A stretch of DNA of 64,000 bases, from NCBI RefSeq assembly GCF_007846085.1, contig NZ_VOEJ01000001.1, positions 310,001 to 374,000 on the forward strand, read 5' to 3'. Made by a program: the position numbers and the translations under genes. This document shows, piece by piece, positions 44,524 to 52,560 of the stretch (within the stretch, counting starts at the first letter, position 1; each line of letters opens with the position of its first letter). The stretch is from Mucilaginibacter pallidiroseus (lineage in GTDB: Bacteria; Bacteroidota; Bacteroidia; Sphingobacteriales; Sphingobacteriaceae). A model generated the notes under the pieces. That model searched no databases. It saw only the letters and a list, made by a program, of their open reading frames with translations, and had not been told where the DNA came from.

Positions 44524-45116
44524 CACTTTTCAAACTGGCCCTGTAGCCGCACAAGCCGGTCTATCATTAGGTTAAGTTTTTCTTCCTCGTTCTTCAGCAT
44601 CCTTGGCCTGATGTAAAAGGTTGTGAATAAAAACCAAATGAGCGTTGAGCCATATGTTGTAAGTTTGAAAGTTAACGAGGCATTCTCCAACACTTCAATA
44701 AAGTAAAGACCCAGCCCAGCGCTCAGCAACAAGATATAAACGTAATAAAACCAGCCTACAACCTTGCTTCGGTTTCGTTGATATTCTTTTAAAGCTTCAA
44801 GATATTCGGAAGGGTTTTGAGTAACATCATGCTTGCTCAAAATATGGTAATGCCTTATAATCATGTAAAGGTACAAGGCCATAGTAATCAATATAATTAA
44901 TATACCATACGTAGTAACCGGCGACTTAAACGCCATAAAAAACATCAATATAAAAGCTGCAACTATAGTTGCCACCATAGCCACAATAGCCCAGTATAGT
45001 TTGGAGGTAATACTGCGTATTCCTTTCTTCACCTGTTTCAGCACGTCATCTGCCGACAGGTGTTCCTTTTTTGGCTGCGCTTGCCAAACCGACATTAAAT
45101 GATCAAAGTCTTTCAT
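44523..45116 (-). CDS. Membrane protein next to ECF sigma factor (possible anti-sigma)
   Basis: The 197-residue protein has a cytoplasmic N terminus of about 42 residues (MKDFDHLMSVWQAQPKKEHL), then four hydrophobic segments (about 42-63, 68-88, 122-140, 147-167) and a charged C-terminal helix. No family name is certain. It overlaps the sigma gene by 14 bases, and its N-terminal cytosolic segment before membrane helices is the usual layout of anti-sigma factors. This makes that role plausible but unproven. Confidence 0.75.
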   Translation of the reverse strand: MKDFDHLMSVWQAQPKKEHLSADDVLKQVKKGIRSITSKLYWAIVAMVATIVAAFILMFFMAFKSPVTTYGILIILITMALYLYMIIRHYHILSKHDVTQNPSEYLEALKEYQRNRSKVVGWFYYVYILLLSAGLGLYFIEVLENASLTFKLTTYGSTLIWFLFTTFYIRPRMLKNEEEKLNLMIDRLVRLQGQFEK

Positions 45117-45600
45117 GCTGATTGTATAACTCTGTCAATTTTTGTTTAATGCGATGTATTTTCACCCGCAAATTTCCCTCGGATATGCCCGACACTTCGG
45201 CAATCTCAGGGTATGGTAGTTCGTCGAGTACCAACGTTATTATTATCCTTTCGGATTCCTCCAACTTTGATATGCACTTGTACAACAAGGCAATCTGCTC
45301 ATTTTTATCAGAAAATTCTTCGCGTTGGGTTTCGGCTATAAGTGGGGTAAGTTCGTCTTTTGCCTGTCGTTTCTCTGACCGTAAATAGGTTAAGCAGGTG
45401 TTTACGGCTATCCGGTATATCCAAGTGGATATCATGGCCTGATTGCGAAACTTATGCAGGTTTTGCCAAACCTTTAAAAAGGTCTCCTGCAGTAAGTCGT
45501 TAGCGGCATCGTCGTCCCCGGTATAACCGTAGCACAAATGGAATATCTTTTTAGAATTGGCCCGGTAAATTTCCCTGAAAGCTGATTCCTTATCCGCCAC
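45103..45600 (-). CDS. ECF-type RNA polymerase sigma factor
   Basis: The 165-residue protein shows sigma region 2 (AFREIYRANSKKIFHLCYGY, DLLQETFLKVWQNLHKF, STWIYRIAVNTCLTYLR) and region 4 (LVLDELPYPEIAEVSGISEG, NLRVKIHRIKQKL). It has no region 1 or 3, so it is an ECF sigma. It begins with GTG at 45600 (MADKESAFREI); no ATG precedes region 2. It directs RNA polymerase to a small regulon, probably including its own operon with the membrane protein and the GNAT gene. Confidence 0.93.
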   Translation of the reverse strand: MADKESAFREIYRANSKKIFHLCYGYTGDDDAANDLLQETFLKVWQNLHKFRNQAMISTWIYRIAVNTCLTYLRSEKRQAKDELTPLIAETQREEFSDKNEQIALLYKCISKLEESERIIITLVLDELPYPEIAEVSGISEGNLRVKIHRIKQKLTELYNQHERL

Positions 45601-45642
45601 TTGTTAGTTAATTTGGGTTTTGATGCACAAACTTAATAAATG

Positions 45643-46170
45643 TTACAACAGGTGGCTTTTTTTATTTAACCACGGTAGCTTACTGTCGGCCTCGTCAAGC
45701 ATTTTGTTATAGTCGGCCGTATAGTCAAACTGTATATCCTCGTGAAGTTTACTAATCGTAGCTTTCACTTTGTCTATCTGCCTAGTCAGGATCAATCTGA
45801 TAGGTTTATAGGACGTTTGCTTGATAACATATTGCAGATAGTTTTGGCAAAAGCTTAAAAGTAACTCAATCTCAACCGTCTTCGATCCCGAAAATTTAAT
45901 GTACTTGGTAAGCATCTTTAAGATTTTACGCAAGCCTTTAGCCGTAAAATAGCTTTGTGACGGCAATTGGCTAAACATAAAGCCTGCTTCGGCTTTAACA
46001 TTTTCCATGAAATCAGCCTCATTGTGCTGTTCGAAAAGCAAGTAGGCAAGCAGTTCCTTATTTTCCTTTTTGTAACGAGCAAGGCGCAGGCAAAGTTCGG
46101 CCAGTTGCGGTGCCGGCAAGTGTTGTATTTCCTTTTTAATTTGCGCCAGCCCGTAGGTAGTGATGCTCAT
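45643..46170 (-). CDS. Hypothetical protein, helical
   Basis: No known family was recognised. The 175-residue product is soluble, basic and predicted almost entirely helical (AQIKKEIQHLPAPQLAELCL, then KYIKFSGSKTVEIELLLSFC). It has no signal or membrane segment. It lies 42 bases upstream of the sigma factor gene in the same direction, so it could be co-transcribed, and it is divergent from the symporter gene. A good -7 box lies 47 bases upstream of its ATG. It may be a helical-repeat scaffold protein, but that is a guess from composition. Confidence 0.7.
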   Translation of the reverse strand: MSITTYGLAQIKKEIQHLPAPQLAELCLRLARYKKENKELLAYLLFEQHNEADFMENVKAEAGFMFSQLPSQSYFTAKGLRKILKMLTKYIKFSGSKTVEIELLLSFCQNYLQYVIKQTSYKPIRLILTRQIDKVKATISKLHEDIQFDYTADYNKMLDEADSKLPWLNKKSHLL

Positions 46171-46216
46171 TGATGTATATTTATATTAAAGGTTAAATTT
46201 TGTAGTTTAGCAGCAC

Positions 46217-46224
46217 CAAACTTA
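46217..46224 (-). promoter_or_regulatory. -7 box for the 45643-46170 gene
   Basis: On the minus strand TAAGTTTG fully matches TAnnTTTG. Transcription would start near 46210, with a 40-base leader. It lies only four bases from the divergent symporter ATG at 46228, so the two genes' expression may interfere. Confidence 0.45.
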
Positions 46225-46227
46225 CAT

Positions 46228-47601
46228 ATGCAGAAGAGTAAACTAACCCTATACATATTTTTAGCGTTGATATTAGGTGTGATTGTAGGCTATGTCTACA
46301 ATACCAGTGTAATAAACAATATTAATACCAGTATAGCTGCCGCCGAGGTAAATATAAAAACAATAGACGAGCAAATTGCCAAATCGGCCGACACCACCAC
46401 CGTAACTTATAAAGCATTAAAAACCGAAAGGGTTACTCAATTAAAACTTCGTAAAGAGGCGGATACCGCTCGCGAAGACAAGCTTGTTGGCTTCAGCATT
46501 TTAAGCGACATTTTTTTAAGATTGATAAAAATGATTGTTGCCCCGCTGGTGTTTACCACATTGGTTGTTGGGGTAGCAAAGGTGGGCGATATTAAAGCTG
46601 TAGGGCGTATTGGCGGTAAAACTTTGCTTTGGTTTTTGAGCGCCACGCTGGTATCGTTATTACTGGGTATGTTATTGGTGAACCTGTTTAAGCCGGGCCA
46701 GGCTATGCACTTGCCGTTACCGGATACCCACATATCTACAGGCATTCAAAAAACGGCTCTTTCGCTGCGCGATTTTATAAGCCACGTTTTCCCTAAAAGC
46801 TTTATCGAATCGATGGCTAATAATGAGATCCTGCAAATTGTTGTGTTCTCCTTATTTTTCGGCGTAGCTACAGCTGCTATAGGCGAGAAAGGCGAAATAG
46901 TGATTAAAGCGCTCGATGCTATATCATATGTTATTTTAAAAATTACCGGGTACGTAATGCAGTTGGCGCCGCTTGCTGTATTTGGTGCTATCACTGCCAT
47001 TATTGCCAAGCAGGGTTTGGGCATACTATCTACTTACGCCATTTTTATCGGTGAATTCTATTTTTCACTAATTGTGCTTTGGGCAGTTATTGTGCTGGCT
47101 GGTTTTACGATACTTAAAGGGCGTGCACTAACGCTTGTTGCCCGTATTAAAGATGCCATGCTGATTGCTTTCAGTACATCAACCAGCGAGGCAGCTTATC
47201 CTAAAGTACTAATGGAGCTGGAGCGTTTTGGCTGCAATAATAAGATTGTAAGCTTTGTATTGCCGCTGGGTTACTCGTTTAACCTGGATGGCTCCATGAT
47301 GTATATGACATTTGCTTCGCTCTTCCTGGCGCAGTCATACAATATCCATTTATCTTTTGAACAGCAATTAACCATGTTGCTGGTGCTTATGCTTACCAGC
47401 AAAGGCATTGCAGGCGTTCCGCGTGCATCATTGGTAGTTATTGCCGGTACTGTTGCGATGTTTGGCATACCCGAGGCGGGTTTGGCTTTATTAATTGGTA
47501 TTGACCCGTTGCTTGATATGGGCCGCTCGGCGACAAACGTATTGGGTAACGCTATGGCCACAGCAGTAGTGAGTAAATGGGAGGGGGAGCTTGAAAATTA
47601 A
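46228..47601 (+). CDS. Dicarboxylate/amino acid:cation symporter (DAACS family)
   Basis: The 457-residue inner-membrane protein has the GltP/DctA topology: helices from residue 3 onward, a long charged insert after the first helix (about 28-80), and re-entrant loops. Family motifs are LIKMIVAPLVFTTLVVGVAK, the serine-rich AFSTSTSEAAYPKVL, NLDGSMMYMTFASLFLAQ and the cation-site NVLGNAMATAVV. Such carriers import glutamate, aspartate or C4-dicarboxylates with protons or sodium. The insert between helices 1 and 2 is longer than in E. coli GltP but common in this phylum. Confidence 0.9.
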   Translation: MQKSKLTLYIFLALILGVIVGYVYNTSVINNINTSIAAAEVNIKTIDEQIAKSADTTTVTYKALKTERVTQLKLRKEADTAREDKLVGFSILSDIFLRLIKMIVAPLVFTTLVVGVAKVGDIKAVGRIGGKTLLWFLSATLVSLLLGMLLVNLFKPGQAMHLPLPDTHISTGIQKTALSLRDFISHVFPKSFIESMANNEILQIVVFSLFFGVATAAIGEKGEIVIKALDAISYVILKITGYVMQLAPLAVFGAITAIIAKQGLGILSTYAIFIGEFYFSLIVLWAVIVLAGFTILKGRALTLVARIKDAMLIAFSTSTSEAAYPKVLMELERFGCNNKIVSFVLPLGYSFNLDGSMMYMTFASLFLAQSYNIHLSFEQQLTMLLVLMLTSKGIAGVPRASLVVIAGTVAMFGIPEAGLALLIGIDPLLDMGRSATNVLGNAMATAVVSKWEGELEN

Positions 47602-47742
47602 CGGATTTGCCCCTCATTTTCAATCTCCACTATTTAAAAACATTACCTGACGCTGAAAATTGCTTACGCTTATTTTTACGATCTTCGCGGCTTGTAAGGG
47701 TTCCATCAAGCATCATTCAAACAAATTCTTTAATCTCTGTTC

Positions 47743-48246
47743 ATGACCAATAAGTCGAAAAAGATATTTCTTGTAGCAAGTATCGTTGTTCCGTTCTTGC
47801 TTTATTGCTTTTACTATTATGGCATGATGATTAAGAATGCGCCATACAAATTTTCGGAACTGGAGTCGATAAGGTTTGAGTTTGGTTATAACGATAGCTT
47901 ACTTAACAAATACAATTCGGCCACGGGCGACTACCAATATGTTAACCGCCGCGACTCTGTCATCAAAATGAATTTAAAGCTTAATAATGACGATTTGCTT
48001 TACCTGCACCGCAAAGCGGCCGAGTTGGGCTTTTGGGACTTCCCTGCGAACGAATTGAAGAAGGACAGTGTGGAACGCTCGCCTCGTTATTTAATTCAAT
48101 TTAACTATAAGCGTAAAAGCAAAACCGTTATTTACGATGCCGCTTACCAAGGCAACGAAAAGTTAGTGGATGCCAATCAACGACTGATTAAAGAGATACA
48201 AAAGATATTGACAATCGCCGAAGAACATAAACGGGCAAATAAATAG
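47743..48246 (+). CDS. Hypothetical membrane-anchored protein
   Basis: The 167-residue protein has one N-terminal hydrophobic segment (about 8-28, IFLVASIVVPFLLYCFYYYG) that is either an uncleaved anchor or a signal. A soluble domain follows that begins FSELESIRFEFGYNDSLLNK and is rich in lysine and tyrosine. No family was recognised. It stands alone between the symporter gene and the rplU promoter, with 141 bases upstream that show no strong promoter. Probably an envelope-facing protein of unknown role. Confidence 0.65.
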   Translation: MTNKSKKIFLVASIVVPFLLYCFYYYGMMIKNAPYKFSELESIRFEFGYNDSLLNKYNSATGDYQYVNRRDSVIKMNLKLNNDDLLYLHRKAAELGFWDFPANELKKDSVERSPRYLIQFNYKRKSKTVIYDAAYQGNEKLVDANQRLIKEIQKILTIAEEHKRANK

Positions 48247-48254
48247 CCAGGGCA

Positions 48255-48285
48255 TTGCTTTATAAAAAACTAATCCATATATTTG
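48255..48285 (+). promoter_or_regulatory. rplU-rpmA promoter
   Basis: TTG (48255-48257) is separated by exactly 20 bases from TATATTTG (48278-48285), an ideal Bacteroidota -33/-7 pair, with GCACC following. Transcription is expected near 48291, 29 bases before the rplU ATG. Confidence 0.82.
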
Positions 48286-48319
48286 CACCTCAAATTTTAA
48301 AACAAATAATTAATCAACA

Positions 48320-48628
48320 ATGTACGCAATAGTAAGTATAGCCGGGCAACAGTTTAAAGTTGCAAAAGACCAGCAGATCTTTGTACACCGCTTGCAAGGA
48401 GATGAAGGCGCTAATATTGAATTTGACAACGTGTTGTTAGCAGAAAACGAAGGCAGCTTTAAATTAGGTTCTGACTTAAAAGGCGCAAAAGTATCAGCTA
48501 AGATCGTGTCTCATTTAAAAGGCGATAAAGTGATCGTTTTCAAAAAGAAACGTAGAAAAGGTTACAAAAAGAAAAACGGTCACCGTCAGCAATTTACCAA
48601 GATCGAGATCACTGGTATCACTTTATAA
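48320..48628 (+). CDS. rplU: 50S ribosomal protein L21
   Basis: The 102-residue protein starts MYAIVSIAGQQFKVAKDQQI and carries the L21 signature near the C terminus (KKRRKGYKKKNGHRQQFTKI). It is a component of the large subunit, in the standard order rplU-rpmA with 46 bases between them. The length is normal. A strong promoter lies directly upstream. Confidence 0.97.
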   Translation: MYAIVSIAGQQFKVAKDQQIFVHRLQGDEGANIEFDNVLLAENEGSFKLGSDLKGAKVSAKIVSHLKGDKVIVFKKKRRKGYKKKNGHRQQFTKIEITGITL

Positions 48629-48674
48629 TTAAAATTAGAAACTCCGGGGTTTTAATCCCATAAAAAATTATAGC

Positions 48675-49040
48675 ATGGCACATAAAAAAGGGGCCGGTAG
48701 TTCACGAAACGGCCGCGAATCACATAGCAAACGTTTAGGTATCAAGATATTTGGTGGTCAGCCTGCAATTGCCGGTAACATCATCGTTCGTCAACGTGGT
48801 ACCCAACATAACCCAGGCCTTAACGTAGGTTTAGGTAAAGACCATACCTTATTTGCTTTGGCAGATGGTAACGTGGTTTTCAAAAAGAAAGCAGACAACC
48901 GTTCATACGTATCTGTTATCCCTTTTGAAACTGCACCGGTTGCTGAAGATGCTGCACCTGCGGTAGTAGCTGAAGAAGCTCCTAAAGCAAAAAAAGCACC
49001 TAAAGCGCAAAAAGAAGAAACTACTGAAGTTGCTGAGTAA
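48675..49040 (+). CDS. rpmA: 50S ribosomal protein L27 with long C-terminal tail
   Basis: The first 85 residues are a complete L27 ([59 protein letters not shown]). The N terminus reaches the peptidyl-transferase centre in this family, and no removable leader peptide is present. About 35 further residues follow that are low-complexity, rich in Ala, Pro, Lys and Glu ([20 protein letters not shown]). Usual L27 proteins end near residue 85-90, so the tail is an extension. It is followed by a strong terminator. Confidence 0.96.
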   Translation: MAHKKGAGSSRNGRESHSKRLGIKIFGGQPAIAGNIIVRQRGTQHNPGLNVGLGKDHTLFALADGNVVFKKKADNRSYVSVIPFETAPVAEDAAPAVVAEEAPKAKKAPKAQKEETTEVAE

Positions 49041-49062
49041 TCATTAGCATTTAGTTTAAATA

Positions 49063-49100
49063 CAAAAACGCCCCTGTCATTTTGATAGGGGCGTTTTTTG
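49063..49100 (+). terminator. Rho-independent terminator after rpmA
   Basis: AAAAACGCCCCT pairs with AGGGGCGTTTTT over an 11-base loop, with a T run. It ends the rplU-rpmA transcript. Confidence 0.9.
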
Positions 49101-49126
49101 TTTGGTTTGGATTTTAAATTTTTTGA

Positions 49127-49379
49127 TCGGGAGGTGTTTCGACAGGCTCAATATGACACCAGCTAATTGCGTCATGCCGATGCACATATAGGCATTTCAT
49201 CAGATCGGGAAGATGGGATGCTGAAACAAGTTCAGCATGACCGGGGTCCGTGTATTAGTACTTGTCGAATACCTCACTATCTATGTCCTTGCGAGGAGCG
49301 CAGCGACGTAGCAATCTCGTCGCGTTTCATCGTACAGCCATGCACCAGATTGCCACGCTACCGCTCGCAATGACATGCT
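49127..49379. repeat. Patch of intergenic palindromic repeats
   Basis: About 250 bases without a gene hold several dyads. TGCGAGGAGCGCAGCG ... GTAGCAATCT (about 49290-49318) faces AGATTGCCACGCTACCGCTC followed by GCAATGACA (49348-49374). GATGCTGAAACAAGTTCAGCATGAC (49216-49240) is a second dyad, and TTTCGACAGGCTCAAT (49137-49152) a third motif. These word patterns are typical of dispersed REP-like intergenic repeats. The patch separates convergent rpmA and peptidase genes. A short frame across it is not considered coding. Confidence 0.7.
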
Positions 49380-49417
49380 TATTATTGACGTCGGCTGGTA
49401 TAAGACTTAAATCACCA

Positions 49418-51016
49418 CTACTCGTAAATCACTTTTTTCATATACCAGGCGTCAGCATCTATAACCGGCATTGTTTTACTTGTTACGGTAACGCCCTTTG
49501 AGGTTGCTGCAATGTGCTGTACACCAGCATCGGTTGTTACATCAAGGGGGAGATCCATATCGATGTTTTGAAGCCTGATGAAATACTTATCTGCCGATCT
49601 TTGTTTGACGCTTACTTCGAGCTTGTTAGTGGTGCGTAAAAACAAGTCGAATAATGGCTTCATTGATTTACCATAGGCTTTGCTAAAATACCGTTCAACC
49701 TCATCGGTAACGTTTTGATGATCGTATGTAAATTGTGGATCGGTAGCCAAGCCTTTTAATGTTTTGAAGAAAAGCGTATCGCCCATTACATAATGAAGAG
49801 TATGCATAAAGTAACCGCCTTTACTGTAGATATCGCCATTATATGCTGACGCTTCATCAATATCTTTCCCTAAAATAATTGGCTGCTTATGCTGAATACC
49901 AAAGGCTGATTTTTTAAAACGATCTATGTAGGCTTGTCTACCTTCCAAGTCCAGGATGGGTAATGCATCCGAATAGGTGTCTATCCCCTCATGAATCCAA
50001 TAGTCGGCCCAATCACGGGCAGTAACTTTGTTACCCCACCATTCGTGGCCAAACTCATGGAACATTAGCCAGTCAAAATCCTGCCCGCCAACTTTGGTGT
50101 ACCTAAACTTGTTGCCATACGCATTAAGTGTTTGGTGTTCCATCCCAAGGTGTGGTGTTTCCACCAAACCTAATTTCTCTTTAGCCCAAGGATATTCGCC
50201 AAAATACTTTTCTTTTGATTGCGCCGCTTTGATAGCCATGTCAACCAGGTGTTGCCCTTTGTCGACATGTTCCCTTAACACATAAAACTGCACCGGCACA
50301 TTACGCCCTACTACAGACTTATATGAACTGCTTACCACCTTGTAGTCGCCAACATTAAACAGGATACTGTAATTATTAATAGAATATTTGGTTTGCCAGT
50401 GGTACGTAGCTTTAGCGCCTTTTTTGGTAACGCCTTTTAAAAGGCCCGGCCCCGCAACAACCAAATCTTTAGGTACAGTTATAATGAGGTCGGCACCTTC
50501 GTTTGGCTCGTCAGACGGGTGATCTTTACTTGGGAAATAGATCTTGCCGCCGGTCTGTTCGGCTGTGATGGCCAGCCACGGGTGGCCCGTCGAATCGCTT
50601 GTCCAGGTGAAGCCATCATCCCATGGCGGTCTTTTAGCTATGCGCGGGCTGCCACCGTAAAACACTTTGATACTTGCTTTACCGGCGGGTAAGGTTTTAG
50701 CCAGACTGATATTGATCAACCCGTTTTTGTGATCGAAGTTTTCCTTTTTGCCATTTAGGGTAACCGCGCTCACCTTCATAGAATCAAGCAGGTCGAGTAG
50801 CAATATTTTGGTTGGCTTCTCCATAATTACATCAATAACGGTGGAGCCATCAATAGCTTTTTTATCGAAGTCGACATTAAGCGTGAGAGTATAATGCCGC
50901 ACATCCATGATGGCTTGCTCTGGCTTTAGCTTACCGCCTGAAGTTTGCGCTTTAGTAGAAAATATAAAGGCGCTTAAACCTAATGTTAAAGCGCCTATTT
51001 GCAATAGTTTTAGCAT
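49418..51016 (-). CDS. M1-family-type zinc aminopeptidase (exported)
   Basis: The 532-residue protein has a signal peptide (about 1-23, ending FSTKAQ). An N-terminal beta domain is followed by a gluzincin catalytic domain. The zinc motif HEFGH is at 320-324, with Glu343 eighteen residues on (HEGIDTYSD). Most M1 enzymes have NEG at this place; here it is HEG. The GMEH exopeptidase motif appears as LGMEHQ. It probably trims N-terminal residues from peptides in the periplasm. It is about the length of the short bacterial M1 group and lacks the large C-terminal domain of PepN. Confidence 0.85.
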   Translation of the reverse strand: MLKLLQIGALTLGLSAFIFSTKAQTSGGKLKPEQAIMDVRHYTLTLNVDFDKKAIDGSTVIDVIMEKPTKILLLDLLDSMKVSAVTLNGKKENFDHKNGLINISLAKTLPAGKASIKVFYGGSPRIAKRPPWDDGFTWTSDSTGHPWLAITAEQTGGKIYFPSKDHPSDEPNEGADLIITVPKDLVVAGPGLLKGVTKKGAKATYHWQTKYSINNYSILFNVGDYKVVSSSYKSVVGRNVPVQFYVLREHVDKGQHLVDMAIKAAQSKEKYFGEYPWAKEKLGLVETPHLGMEHQTLNAYGNKFRYTKVGGQDFDWLMFHEFGHEWWGNKVTARDWADYWIHEGIDTYSDALPILDLEGRQAYIDRFKKSAFGIQHKQPIILGKDIDEASAYNGDIYSKGGYFMHTLHYVMGDTLFFKTLKGLATDPQFTYDHQNVTDEVERYFSKAYGKSMKPLFDLFLRTTNKLEVSVKQRSADKYFIRLQNIDMDLPLDVTTDAGVQHIAATSKGVTVTSKTMPVIDADAWYMKKVIYE

Positions 51017-51081
51017 ATGCTAATATACTTGTTGCTCCTGATAGATAAAAATTAGTTATGGACATTAATGCACCATATGTT

Positions 51082-51480
51082 TTAGTTGCTAAACACTATG
51101 GGGACTGAAAATTGTTTCCTTATAGGCATTTTGCTACCACTTTTGACTATAAAGCCTGGAATCCACTTTGGGCTATTTTTTATAACTTTTAAAACTGCAA
51201 CGTCATATTCGGCGGAGAAAGGCTTAACTATCCTTGCATGAGAAACACTGCCATTTTTTTCGATAACAAAACTTACAATAACCTTTCCAGGCGATTTTTT
51301 ACCTTCAGGCCAACCCAAGTTTTGTTCGATATATTGATTGAAAGCGCCTATGCCTCCCGGAAATTTAGGGTATATCTCTGTATCATCAAAGTAAACTTTA
51401 GGCTTTTGTTTAATTTGATGTTGCGCTTTTAACCCAAAAGACAAAAGTATAAATACTGCGAGGCAAATTCTATTTCGCAT
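51082..51480 (-). CDS. TonB C-terminal domain protein
   Basis: The start was set at ATG 51480 because the longer frame would overlap the polyprenyl synthase gene and because residues 1-20 (MRNRICLAVFILLSFGLKAQ) then form a clean signal peptide. The 132-residue product is otherwise a TonB C-terminal domain (KFPGGIGAFNQYIEQNLGWP, VSFVIEKNGSVSHARIVKPF, NSPKWIPGF). It lacks the transmembrane anchor and proline spacer of real TonB, so it is more likely a small periplasmic TonB-fold protein than an energy transducer. It lies 13 bases after the synthase gene. Confidence 0.8.
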   Translation of the reverse strand: MRNRICLAVFILLSFGLKAQHQIKQKPKVYFDDTEIYPKFPGGIGAFNQYIEQNLGWPEGKKSPGKVIVSFVIEKNGSVSHARIVKPFSAEYDVAVLKVIKNSPKWIPGFIVKSGSKMPIRKQFSVPIVFSN

Positions 51481-51493
51481 AGAGTTATATATC

Positions 51494-52468
51494 CTAATAT
51501 TCCCGCACAAGCAAGCCATCGGCAAAATCGCGCAGGTATTGCTTGTTATTTTCAGGCAGGTTTATCTTCTCAAGCGCTTCGAAAGCCTTATCGGCGTAGA
51601 CTTGCATTTCGGTTTCTGCATAGCTACGCACATTCACGTTATTATAAATTTGCGTAACAGCTGTCACTTTTTCGGCATTGTTAAAGTTTTTAGACGCAAG
51701 AAATTGGCTTAGGTCGTCAGCCTGACTGCCTTTGACTAATTCAAGTGCCTTTATGAGCAAATAAGTTTTCTTGTTAGATATAATATCACCGCCAACCTGT
51801 TTGCCAAATACCAGCGGGTTGCCGTAAACATCAAGTATATCGTCTTGTAATTGAAAAGCTATTCCAAGATTTTCGCCAAATGTGCTCAGCAGATCAGCAT
51901 CCTGTTGCTCAGCATTGCCAATCAGTGCGCCTATCTTAAGCGCACCACCTAACACTACTGCCGTTTTTAGGCGTATCATGTTGATGTATTCAGGTATGCT
52001 TATGTTTTCACTGGTTTCAAATGTCATGTCCAGCTGCTGGCCCTCGCAAACACCAACGGCGGTATCGTTAAAGATATCAAGCACCTGGCGTAAAATATCG
52101 TTACGCACTTGCATCATTAATTTATAACCTTCTATCAGCATTACATCGCCCGATAGTATGGCCACGTTTTGGTTCCACTTCTCGTGCACCGTAACTTTGC
52201 CACGGCGGATTGGGGCATTATCCATAATATCGTCATGCATCAGCGTAAAATTATGGAACACCTCTATAGCAAGCGCTGGCGGCAGGGCCGACTCTACATC
52301 CCCGCCAAATAAGTCGCAGGCCATTAAAAGCAGGGCGGGGCGCATACGTTTGCCACCCAATGATAATATATAGGATATCGGCTCATAAAGTTCGGCCGGG
52401 TAAGCCGGGTATTCTAAGCGCTCAACAGCATTAGCAATTAGTATCTGCAGATCTTCAAGTTTCCTCAT
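51494..52468 (-). CDS. Polyprenyl diphosphate synthase
   Basis: The start was set at ATG 52468 (MRKLEDLQILIANAVERLEY); a longer frame to 52543 adds residues unlike the family. The 324-residue protein has the two aspartate-rich motifs, DDIMD in LMHDDIMDNAPIRRGKVTVH and DDILD in FQLQDDILDVYG, and GGKRMRPALLLMACDLFGGD. The DDxxD without the two-residue insert of bacterial FPP synthases suggests a geranylgeranyl or longer-chain product, for quinones or carotenoids. It follows the RNase R gene after about 90 bases. Confidence 0.9.
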   Translation of the reverse strand: MRKLEDLQILIANAVERLEYPAYPAELYEPISYILSLGGKRMRPALLLMACDLFGGDVESALPPALAIEVFHNFTLMHDDIMDNAPIRRGKVTVHEKWNQNVAILSGDVMLIEGYKLMMQVRNDILRQVLDIFNDTAVGVCEGQQLDMTFETSENISIPEYINMIRLKTAVVLGGALKIGALIGNAEQQDADLLSTFGENLGIAFQLQDDILDVYGNPLVFGKQVGGDIISNKKTYLLIKALELVKGSQADDLSQFLASKNFNNAEKVTAVTQIYNNVNVRSYAETEMQVYADKAFEALEKINLPENNKQYLRDFADGLLVREY

Positions 52469-52560
52469 TTGTTGCGTTTGGATGGGCAAATTTAATAATC
52501 CCCTGCAAAGCAAAGGGCGGGCTGGTGAAAATACGGTGCGCAATACACCTTGGGTTAATA

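Noticed and set aside
49167..49501. Two short frames across the intergenic repeats
   Set aside because: They are read through palindromic repeat DNA (translated repeats such as EERSDVAISS), a common false gene call.
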